Shown here: positions 1 to 5,456 of the stretch, in pieces
How the letters are laid out: each line of letters starts with the position of its first letter
Position numbering within the stretch: position 1 is the stretch's first letter
DNA from: Chloroflexota bacterium
Lineage (GTDB): Bacteria > Chloroflexota > Limnocylindria > Limnocylindrales > CSP1-4
Assembly: GCA_013695255.1 (NCBI GenBank)
Contig: JACDAV010000309.1
Location: 1-9,642, forward strand
Direction of reading: 5' to 3'
DNA length: 9,642 bases
Program-made: the position numbers and the translations under genes
Notes under the pieces: generated by a model
What the model was told of the DNA's origin: nothing
What the model saw: the letters and a program-made list of their open reading frames with translations, nothing else
Databases searched by the model: none

Positions 1-129
1 GATGGGGGCTGCGGGAGCGCCGGCCGCGAGCGGCGGGGCGGACAGCGGGGCAGGCCCGGGGCGCAAGGCGGACCGCTGGATCGGGCGTCGCTGGCCGGGC
101 CGGACGGTGCCTCGCGAGCGCTTGGGCAT
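1..129 (-). CDS. Divergent protein with basic Pro/Ala-rich N-terminus, partial (5' end only)
   Basis: The reverse strand reads from an ATG at 129-127 through 43 codons to the window edge without a stop. The product begins MPKRSRGTVRPGQRRPIQRS and continues Ala/Pro-rich. A GAGGA ribosome binding site lies at 144-140, 10 nt before the ATG, and a TATCCT -10 box lies at 176-171, so the start is well supported. The first 20 residues are strongly basic and the next 20 are Pro/Ala/Gly-rich. This looks like a disordered cytoplasmic tail, perhaps leading to a membrane segment outside the window. No domain is visible and I do not recognise the family. It is transcribed away from the helicase gene. Confidence 0.6.
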   Translation of the reverse strand, partial: MPKRSRGTVRPGQRRPIQRSALRPGPAPLSAPPLAAGAPAAPI

Positions 130-170
130 CGGTGGCGATTCCTCGGTGGGGTGCGGTCGATGGCGGCAGG

Positions 171-176
171 AGGATA
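171..176 (-). promoter_or_regulatory. Probable -10 box of the divergent minus-strand gene
   Basis: On the minus strand this reads TATCCT within GTGCTATCCT, a good TANNNT -10 match. A start of transcription near 164 would give a leader of about 35 nt containing the GAGGA site and ATG of the divergent gene. No TTGACA-like -35 hexamer is apparent upstream. Confidence 0.4.
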
Positions 177-180
177 GCAC

Positions 181-200
181 CGGTCGGTCGGTCGGCCGGG
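181..200. repeat. CGGT tetranucleotide repeat between divergent promoters
   Basis: Three CGGT units followed by the variants CGGC and CGGG give five tandem 4-bp units. The repeat lies between the minus-strand -10 box (171-176) and the plus-strand -10 box (226-231), so it covers the -35 region of the minus-strand promoter. It is short, and it could be chance in GC-rich DNA. Confidence 0.45.
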
Positions 201-225
201 TGCGTGGGCGGTGATTCGGCGTTGC

Positions 226-231
226 TAGACT
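226..231 (+). promoter_or_regulatory. Probable -10 box upstream of the helicase locus
   Basis: The hexamer TAGACT, in the context GTTGCTAGACT, is identical to the -10 box at 3661-3666. Initiation about 8 nt downstream, near 240, would give a leader of roughly 20 nt carrying the GAGGAGG site at 248-254. No -35 consensus is seen. Confidence 0.45.
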
Positions 232-247
232 GCGCGCGACCCCGCCC

Positions 248-254
248 GAGGAGG
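248..254 (+). promoter_or_regulatory. Ribosome binding site GAGGAGG before TTG at 260
   Basis: GAGGAGG lies 5 nt before a TTG at 260-262. The layout resembles the GAGGAGG-N4-TTG used at 4101-4114. The frame it opens is not the helicase frame and closes at 331, so this strong site does not serve the annotated helicase ATG directly. Confidence 0.5.
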
Positions 255-259
255 CCACT

Positions 260-331
260 TTGCCACCACCGCGCCGACCGAGCCAGTCGCGTCCGCGCCG
301 AGCGGTCCGCCACGGCGGTCTGACAGGCTAG
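260..331 (+). CDS. 23-codon leader ORF, or frame-shifted true start of the helicase
   Basis: TTG at 260 opens a short frame that begins MPPPRRPSQSRPRR and ends at TAG 329-331, 29 nt before the helicase ATG at 361. It has a good ribosome binding site 5 nt upstream and a -10 box at 226-231, a complete expression start. The helicase frame is itself open back to 229 with no start codon in that stretch. A single indel between 260 and about 330 would therefore join this start to the helicase. The alternatives are a real Pro/Arg-rich leader peptide coupled to helicase translation, or a spurious start. No homology is claimed. Confidence 0.3.
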   Translation: MPPPRRPSQSRPRRAVRHGGLTG

Positions 332-360
332 GTGTCACGGTCACCCGCGATGCTCCGCGC

Positions 361-3300
361 ATGGTCCTCGACGTCCGCCCCGAACCCGATGCGATGAGGA
401 GCCCACGGCCGCGTCGCGAACGGGCTTCACTGGACCAGCTGCCCGTCTGGGACGGCCTCCTCGATGCCCCCGACACCGACGCCCGTGGTGACGTGCCGCT
501 GGGGCTCGACGCCCTGCTGCACGGTCTCAACCCGGAGCAGCTTCGGGCCGTGACGCACGGCGACGGGCCACTGCTGGTGGTGGCGGGCGCGGGGACCGGC
601 AAGACGCAGGTCATCACCCGGCGTATCGCCTGGCTGATCGCGACCAGGCGCGCCAGGCCCTCGGAGATCCTGGCGCTCACCTTCACGGATCGCGCGGCGG
701 AAGAGATGCAGATCCGTGTCGACCAGCTCGTTCCGTACGGGTACACGGACACGGCGATCGGGACGTTCCATGCCTTCGGTGACCGTGTCATCCGGGAGTG
801 GTCGCTCGAGCTGGGGCTGCCGACGGACGTCCGTGTCCTGTCGCGCCCGGAGGTGGTCATCTTCCTGCGCGAGAACCTGTTCCGGTTCGAGCTCGACGAA
901 TACCGCCCGCTCGGCGATCCCACCCGCTTCCTGTCGGCGCTGGCGACCCTGTTCAGCCGGTGCAAGGACGAGGACGTGGCGCCGGCGACCTATCTCGAGC
1001 ACGCCCAGAGGCTGCGGGCGGACGCCGCCATCCTCGCGACCGCCGCCGGCCGGACCGGCGAGACGGCAGCGAGCGGTGCGGGAGACGCGGCCGGGGCCGC
1101 CGCCGAGACGGCCCGGCGACAGCACGAGCTGGCACGAGCCTACGCCCGATACCAGGAGCTGCTCGCGGAGCACGGGTTCATCGACTTCGGCGATCAGGTC
1201 AGCCTCGCGCTGCGCCTGGTTCGTGATTCGCCGGCCGCGCGCGCGGAGCTGCAGCGGCGGTTCCGCTACGTGCTCGTCGACGAGTTCCAGGACACCAACC
1301 GCGCCCAGGCGGAGCTCGTGGCGCTGCTCGTCCAGCCGCACAACAACGTCACGGTGGTGGGCGACGACGACCAGTCGATCTACAAGTTCCGAGGCGCGGC
1401 GATCAGCAACATCCTGGACTTCCAGGCCCGCCACCGCGGGGCGCGGGCCGTTGTGCTGCGCCGGAACTACCGGTCCAGGGCGCCGATCCTCGACGCCGCC
1501 TACCGGCTCGTGCGGTTCAACGATCCAGACCGGCTCGAGGTCCGGATCGGCCTGTCGAAGCGGCTCCGGGCGGAGCGGCGCATGGACGACCCGCCGCCGG
1601 TGCGGCTCGAGGCGTTCGCCACCGGTGCGGATGAGGCGGACTGGCTGGCCGCGGACATCACCCGTCGGGTGAGATCGGGCGCCCGCCACCGCGACCATGC
1701 CGTGCTCGTGCGGACGAATGGCTCGGCGGATCCGATCCTCCGAAGCCTGAACATGGCCGGCGTCCCGTGGCGATTCTCCGGCACCTCGGGCCTGTACGCC
1801 CGGTCGGAGATCCGGCTCCTGATGGCGTTCCTGCGCGCCATGTCCGATCCGGGCTCGAGTGTCGACCTCTACGCGGTCGCCGCCTCGGACGTGTACGGGG
1901 TCACGGGGGACGACCTGACGGCGATCGTCAACACGGCGCGCCGACGGAATCGCTCGGTGTGGGACGTGCTCCAGGAGCTCGATCGCCAGCCGGGGATCCT
2001 CCGGGTTCGGTCGGAGACCCGGGCAACGGTCGGCAAGCTGGTCGCGGACCTGCACCGCTACCTGGAGCTCGCGCGGGAGCGGCCGGCCGGCGAGGTGCTC
2101 TACGCCTTCCTCCGCGGGACCGGGCTGTTGTCGCGGCTCGTCGCGACGGAGAGCGTCGCCGCCGAGGAGGCACTCCAGAACATCGCCCGCTTCTTCGAGA
2201 TCGTCCGCGCCCAGTCCGCGCTGCTCGCGGACGACCGGGCCATCTTCGTCGCGCGCCACCTGCAGACGCTGATCGAGGCCGGCGACGATCCGCCGACCGC
2301 GGACGTGGACGCGGACGCGGACGCGGTTGCCGTGCTCACGGTGCACAAGGCGAAGGGGCTCGAGTTCCCGGTCGTCTACCTGCCCGGGCTGGTGGTCGAC
2401 CGGTTTCCGATGCGCGGCCGTGCCGAGACGCTCGCGATGCCGCTCGAGCTCGTCCAGGAGACGCTGCCCGAGGGTGACTTCCGGCTGCAGGAGGAGCGCC
2501 GGCTGTTCTACGTCGCGATGACCCGGGCGCGTGACGAGCTGATCCTGAGCCATGCCGCGGACTACGGCGGTGCACGCGCTCGCCGGGTGTCGCCATTCGT
2601 GCTCGAGGCGCTGGACCTCCCGGTCGCGTCGAGCACGCCGGGACGTGGCACGCGCGCCTCGCCGCCGCTCGAGCGGCTCGCGTCCTTCGAGGCGGCGGAG
2701 CGCTCGACGGGGCCGTCACGGGGGCCGGTCGAGGAGCCGCTGACGCTCAGCTTCTACGCCGTCGACGACTACCTGACCTGTCCCCTCAAGTACAAGTACG
2801 CGCATGTCCTTCGCGTGCCGCTGGCCCCGCATCACGCGATCGTGTACGGAGCGGCGCTCCACCAGGTGGTCCAGGAGTTCCACCGGCGGCATGCCCGCGG
2901 TGACGTGATGAGCGAGGCGGAGCTGTTCGAGTCGTTCGAGAGCGCCTGGCGGAACGAGGGCTTCCTGTCTCGTGAGCACGAGGAAGCCAGACGGCAAGCG
3001 GGACGGGACGCGCTGCGGCGGTTTCGCGAGGAGCAGCTGCAGCCGGACGCCGTGATCCCCACCTACGTCGAGCGCGAGTTCAGCTTCACCCTGGGCGGCG
3101 ACCGAATCCGCGGCCGATGGGATCGCGTGGACGTCGAGCCGGCGGACCCGACCGCCGTCGCTGAGCAGACGGATGCAGCCGCACGACCCCATGCTGATGT
3201 GGTGACACCGACGCTGCCGCTGCTGGGTCGGGAGCGGGTCACGATCACGGACTACAAGTCGAGCGACGTGCGAGATCCCGTGCGAGCCCGTCAGCGCACC

Positions 3301-3570
3301 CGCGATTCGCTCCAGCTCCAGATCTACGCCATGGGCTACGAGGCGATGACCGGTCGTCTGCCGGATGCCGTGCAGCTCCATTTCCTCGAGTCCGGCCTCG
3401 TCGGCCGGGCGGAGGTGGAGCCCGCGCGACTCGAGAAGGCGAGAGCGAAGATCGCCCGTGCCGCCGAGGGGATGCGGGCCCGCGACTACACCCCCAGGCC
3501 GGACTACCTCGCCTGCTCGTGGTGCGCCTTCCGGGAGATCTGCCCGTCGAGCGCGGTAAGTCGCGGGTGA
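361..3570 (+). CDS. UvrD/PcrA-family SF1 helicase fused to PD-(D/E)XK nuclease (AdnB/AddB-like)
   Basis: ATP-dependent 3'-5' DNA helicase with a C-terminal nuclease, 1069 aa, probably resecting double-strand breaks for recombination. Helicase motifs occur in order: Q motif (LNPEQLRAV) and Walker A GAGTGKT with K81; TFTDRAAEEM; GTFHAF; Walker B DEFQD at 307-311; GDDDQSIYKFRG from 334; RRNYRS; TVHKAKGLEF near 661; YVAMTRARDEL near 717. The nuclease shows GRWDRVD (D921, D924), TDYKS (D964, K966) and QLQIY at 984-988. C807 plus C1052-X2-C1055-X5-C1061 matches the Fe-S cysteines of AddB/Cas4-type nucleases. Low-complexity inserts lie at about 233-260 and 646-654, and a loop of about 35 aa separates D924 from D964. 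ATG 361 is the first in-frame start, but it has no clear ribosome binding site. ATG 394 is an alternative, and an upstream frame-shifted start is possible. No AdnA/AddA partner lies in the window. Confidence 0.93.
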   Translation: MVLDVRPEPDAMRSPRPRRERASLDQLPVWDGLLDAPDTDARGDVPLGLDALLHGLNPEQLRAVTHGDGPLLVVAGAGTGKTQVITRRIAWLIATRRARPSEILALTFTDRAAEEMQIRVDQLVPYGYTDTAIGTFHAFGDRVIREWSLELGLPTDVRVLSRPEVVIFLRENLFRFELDEYRPLGDPTRFLSALATLFSRCKDEDVAPATYLEHAQRLRADAAILATAAGRTGETAASGAGDAAGAAAETARRQHELARAYARYQELLAEHGFIDFGDQVSLALRLVRDSPAARAELQRRFRYVLVDEFQDTNRAQAELVALLVQPHNNVTVVGDDDQSIYKFRGAAISNILDFQARHRGARAVVLRRNYRSRAPILDAAYRLVRFNDPDRLEVRIGLSKRLRAERRMDDPPPVRLEAFATGADEADWLAADITRRVRSGARHRDHAVLVRTNGSADPILRSLNMAGVPWRFSGTSGLYARSEIRLLMAFLRAMSDPGSSVDLYAVAASDVYGVTGDDLTAIVNTARRRNRSVWDVLQELDRQPGILRVRSETRATVGKLVADLHRYLELARERPAGEVLYAFLRGTGLLSRLVATESVAAEEALQNIARFFEIVRAQSALLADDRAIFVARHLQTLIEAGDDPPTADVDADADAVAVLTVHKAKGLEFPVVYLPGLVVDRFPMRGRAETLAMPLELVQETLPEGDFRLQEERRLFYVAMTRARDELILSHAADYGGARARRVSPFVLEALDLPVASSTPGRGTRASPPLERLASFEAAERSTGPSRGPVEEPLTLSFYAVDDYLTCPLKYKYAHVLRVPLAPHHAIVYGAALHQVVQEFHRRHARGDVMSEAELFESFESAWRNEGFLSREHEEARRQAGRDALRRFREEQLQPDAVIPTYVEREFSFTLGGDRIRGRWDRVDVEPADPTAVAEQTDAAARPHADVVTPTLPLLGRERVTITDYKSSDVRDPVRARQRTRDSLQLQIYAMGYEAMTGRLPDAVQLHFLESGLVGRAEVEPARLEKARAKIARAAEGMRARDYTPRPDYLACSWCAFREICPSSAVSRG
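2299..2322 (+). repeat. In-frame GCGGAC hexanucleotide repeat within the helicase
   Basis: Four tandem 6-bp units (GCGGAC, with the second being GTGGAC) encode an alternating Ala/Val-Asp run just before helicase motif V. The repeat is in frame, so changes in unit number would alter a surface loop without breaking the protein. Confidence 0.6.
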
Positions 3571-3579
3571 TGCAGGCAC

Positions 3580-3658
3580 GGCTGGCGGCCGGCCCGCCGC
3601 GCAGGAACCGCCGATCCACGCCGAGGGCGTCGCTCGGGGCGCGGTAGCGCCGCCAGCC
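3580..3658. other. 79-nt nested inverted repeat between helicase and membrane-protein promoter
   Basis: GGCTGGCGGC (3580-3589) is a perfect reverse complement of GCCGCCAGCC (3649-3658). Inside, CCGCGC (3597-3602) pairs with GCGCGG (3639-3644), CCGA (3611-3614) with TCGG (3634-3637), and ACGCC (3618-3622) with GGCGT (3626-3630) around a GAG loop. Together this gives 25 bp in one nested stem. It starts 9 nt after the helicase stop and ends 2 nt before a -10 box. There is no T-tract, so it is not a classical intrinsic terminator. It may be a 3'-end stem for the helicase mRNA or a cruciform-type control site. Confidence 0.5.
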
Positions 3659-3660
3659 CG

Positions 3661-3666
3661 TAGACT
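3661..3666 (+). promoter_or_regulatory. -10 box TAGACT, leaderless-type spacing
   Basis: TAGACT is followed by exactly 8 nt and then the ATG at 3675. Initiation at the normal distance from a -10 box would fall on or within a base or two of the start codon, so the mRNA would be leaderless. No ribosome binding site precedes the ATG, which agrees. The same spacing occurs at 7427-7441. Confidence 0.6.
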
Positions 3667-3674
3667 CGCAACCG

Positions 3675-4049
3675 ATGGAGGCGCGCGACCGGCTCACGAA
3701 TCTCGGCCTGTTCGCGGCCGCCGGGGTGGTCTGGCTCCTGGTCGGGCTGGTCGTCTTCACCAGGGACCCCCGCCTCGACCCCGGGGCGGGATTTCTGGGC
3801 GCGGCGCTGATGGGTCTGGCCATCGGGCTGACCGTGATGCCGCTGTTCTGGCTGTCCGTCTTCTCGCGTCATCGGCGGGTCGCCTTTCGGGGCGACTGGC
3901 TGCGCGCGGTCCGGCGCGGCGCATGGGTGGGCGTGGTCGTCCTGGTCCTCGTCGTGTTGCGTCTGCAGGGCGTGTTCGACCCCGCGATCGCGCTGTTCAT
4001 CCTGGGCATGGTGCTCATCGCCGAGGCGGCGCTGTCCGCCGAACGATGA
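3675..4049 (+). CDS. Small four-helix membrane protein, unknown function
   Basis: A 124-aa integral membrane protein with four predicted hydrophobic segments at about residues 9-27, 39-61, 83-97 and 102-121. A basic loop (residues about 64-81, with HRR, RAVRR) lies between helices 2 and 3 and probably faces the cytoplasm. There is no signal peptide apart from helix 1 and no catalytic motif that I can see, and I do not recognise the family. The ATG sits 8 nt after a TAGACT -10 box and lacks a ribosome binding site, so translation is probably leaderless. Its TGA overlaps an ATG (4046) in frame with the M20 hydrolase downstream, so the two are probably co-transcribed. A role linked to that hydrolase, for example in transport, is only a guess. 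Confidence 0.75.
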   Translation: MEARDRLTNLGLFAAAGVVWLLVGLVVFTRDPRLDPGAGFLGAALMGLAIGLTVMPLFWLSVFSRHRRVAFRGDWLRAVRRGAWVGVVVLVLVVLRLQGVFDPAIALFILGMVLIAEAALSAER

Positions 4050-4100
4050 CGCGCCGGTCAGGCCCGCGCGCCACTGCCGCCGAGCCGGCACCCGCACCCC

Positions 4101-4107
4101 GAGGAGG
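4101..4107 (+). promoter_or_regulatory. Ribosome binding site GAGGAGG deciding a TTG start
   Basis: GAGGAGG lies 4 nt before TTG 4112-4114, in frame with the M20 hydrolase. It is the only strong ribosome binding site near this gene's 5' end, and it favours TTG 4112 over ATG 4046 and ATG 4175. Confidence 0.65.
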
Positions 4108-4111
4108 ACCG

Positions 4112-5317
4112 TTGCCGACGCGCATCGCCGCCCGACCCGCGGAGCCGCACGCCGACGCGAAGGCCCGTCTTGCCATGGCTGTCGAGGGCGCCCGCGCCGA
4201 GATCCTGGACCTGAGCCACCGGATCCACGCCAGCCCGGAGCCCGCGTTCGAGGAGCACCAGGCATCGGCCTGGATCGCGGAGGTGCTCGAGCGGCATGGC
4301 TACGCGGTCGAGCGCCCGGCTGGGCGGCTGGCCACGGCGGTTCGGGGCCGCATGCCCGGGGGAGGGAGCGGCCCTGGCGCGCGCGTGGGCGTGCTGGCCG
4401 AGTACGACGCGCTGCCAGGTCTTGGCCATGGCTGCGGCCACAACACGATGGCGGCCTCCGGCGTGGGAGCGGCGATTGCCCTGGCGGGCCTGCGGCCGGA
4501 GCTCCCGGGTGAGGTCGTGTTCCTCGGCACGCCGGCGGAGGAGCGTGGCAGCGGCAAGCAGTACATGATCGACGACGGGCTGTTCGAGGGGCTGGACGCG
4601 GCGCTCCTCTACCACCCGTGCGATCGGAACCATGTCCTGTCCTTTCCGCTCGCCTCGGAGGACGTGTACGTCACGTTCACCGGCCGGCAGTCGCACGCCG
4701 CCGCGGATCCGTGGAAGGGGCTCAACGCGCTCGACGCCCTGGTGCTGCTCTTCAGCGCGGTGGGGCTGTGGCGGCAGCAGCTCCAGCCGGACAACCGGGT
4801 TCACGGGGTCGTGCAGGAGGGCGGCACGGCGGCCAACATCATCCCGGACCGGGCGAAAGCCTGGTTCATGCTGCGCAGCCCGGACCAGGCCGAATACGGG
4901 CGGATGAAGGCCCGGTTCCGCGAGATGTGCAAGGGTGCAGCACTCGCAACCGGCACGCAGGTCGAGGTCGTCTTCGAGGGCGGCGCCGCGACGATGAAGA
5001 ACAACCGTCGCCTGGCGGAGCGGTGGATCGCGAACGCCGCCGCCTACGGCGTCGAAGACCAGGGGCCGGATCCCACCAGTGGCAGCACGGACATGGGCAA
5101 CGTCAGCTGGGTCGTGCCCACCATCCATCCGGACCTGGCGATCGCGCCGGAGGGCACCGCCGGCCACTCGCTCGCCTTTCGCGACGCGGCCGTGACCCCA
5201 CGGGCGGACGAGACCACGCTCCTCGCGGCCACCCTGGTCGCGCAGACGGCCTGGGACCTGCTCGCCGACCCGCACCTGGTCGAGGCGGCCTGGCGCGAGT
5301 TTCGCGGGGAGGACTGA
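4112..5317 (+). CDS. M20 family metallo-amidohydrolase (M20D, AbgB/PM20D2-like)
   Basis: A zinc-type amidohydrolase of 401 aa that would cleave an amide or peptide bond in an N-acyl amino acid or dipeptide-like substrate in the cytoplasm; no signal peptide is visible. Family features are SHRIHASPEPAFEEH near the N-terminus, EYDALPG (E97, D99) and GHGCGHN with C108 and H110. GTPAEERGSGK follows with the catalytic/metal glutamates, then TGRQSHAA in the dimerisation domain, GSTDMGN and EGTAGHS. Length is normal for the family. TTG 4112 is chosen because of GAGGAGG 4 nt upstream. ATG 4046, which overlaps the previous stop as ATGA, would add 22 Arg/Pro/Ala-rich residues; ATG 4175 is also possible. 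The family includes p-aminobenzoyl-glutamate hydrolase and beta-alanyl-lysine dipeptidase, so the substrate is open. Next on the same strand is a ureohydrolase. Confidence 0.88.
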   Translation: MPTRIAARPAEPHADAKARLAMAVEGARAEILDLSHRIHASPEPAFEEHQASAWIAEVLERHGYAVERPAGRLATAVRGRMPGGGSGPGARVGVLAEYDALPGLGHGCGHNTMAASGVGAAIALAGLRPELPGEVVFLGTPAEERGSGKQYMIDDGLFEGLDAALLYHPCDRNHVLSFPLASEDVYVTFTGRQSHAAADPWKGLNALDALVLLFSAVGLWRQQLQPDNRVHGVVQEGGTAANIIPDRAKAWFMLRSPDQAEYGRMKARFREMCKGAALATGTQVEVVFEGGAATMKNNRRLAERWIANAAAYGVEDQGPDPTSGSTDMGNVSWVVPTIHPDLAIAPEGTAGHSLAFRDAAVTPRADETTLLAATLVAQTAWDLLADPHLVEAAWREFRGED

Positions 5318-5328
5318 TCGGACGGTGC

Positions 5329-5334
5329 TAGGAT
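5329..5334 (+). promoter_or_regulatory. Probable -10 box of the ureohydrolase unit
   Basis: TAGGAT in the context GTGCTAGGAT lies 11 nt after the M20 hydrolase stop. Initiation near 5341 gives a leader of about 116 nt before GTG 5457. No -35 hexamer is evident. Confidence 0.4.
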
Positions 5335-5347
5335 CGCGCCAGGCGCG
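5335..5347. promoter_or_regulatory. 13-bp operator-like palindrome over the predicted transcription start
   Basis: CGCGCC-A-GGCGCG is a perfect 6-1-6 inverted repeat directly abutting the -10 box TAGGAT. A DNA-binding protein here would block initiation, so it could be a repressor operator. The alternative is chance in GC-rich DNA. No regulator gene is in the window. Confidence 0.35.
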
Positions 5348-5352
5348 CCCCG

Positions 5353-5440
5353 CTGGACGGCAGGACCCGAACCGGCGGCGCTCCAGGTGAGACGGACCGA
5401 GCTCCGCGGCCGGCACAGCGCCTGCGCCGCGCCCCGTCTC
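5353..5440 (+). promoter_or_regulatory. Structured leader with two hairpins upstream of the ureohydrolase
   Basis: Hairpin 1 pairs CTGGA (5353-5357) with TCCAG (5382-5386). Hairpin 2 pairs GAGACGG (5389-5395) with CCGTCTC (5434-5440) and, inside it, CGCGGC (5405-5410) with GCCGCG (5426-5431). Hairpin 2 ends one base before the ribosome binding site at 5442-5449, so its folding could affect ribosome access. It does not match a riboswitch class I can identify. Confidence 0.4.
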
Positions 5441-5441
5441 C

Positions 5442-5449
5442 GGAGGGAG
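5442..5449 (+). promoter_or_regulatory. Ribosome binding site GGAGGGAG for the ureohydrolase
   Basis: GGAGGGAG lies 7 nt before GTG 5457 and fixes that start. It follows directly on the 3' arm of a predicted stem (5434-5440). Confidence 0.7.
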
Positions 5450-5456
5450 AGCCACC

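Noticed and set aside
2..323. Two short plus-strand frames (2-214 and 132-323) in the upstream region
   Set aside because: Composition is Gly/Arg-rich with no motif. They overlap the better-supported minus-strand gene start and the divergent promoters.
427..2553. 708-aa open frame on the minus strand, antisense to the helicase
   Set aside because: The opposite frame carries every helicase motif in order. The antisense product is Arg/Pro/Gly/Val-rich without any motif, as expected for a shadow in GC-rich DNA.
3580..3658. Classical intrinsic terminator for the helicase gene
   Set aside because: The stem is strong but not followed by a T-rich run; the next bases form a -10 box instead.
4058..5455. 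465-aa antisense open frame across the M20 hydrolase
   Set aside because: It mirrors a gene with intact M20 motifs and codon bias; there is no promoter, ribosome binding site or recognisable domain on the minus strand.
5320..5456. Guanidine-I (ykkC) riboswitch
   Set aside because: GCTAGG and GGACCGAG resemble parts of its core, but they are about 60 nt apart, GCTAGG is better explained as a -10 box, and the conserved 3' ACACGG and AAAAGCCCGGGAGA elements are missing. Kept only as an unclassified structured leader.
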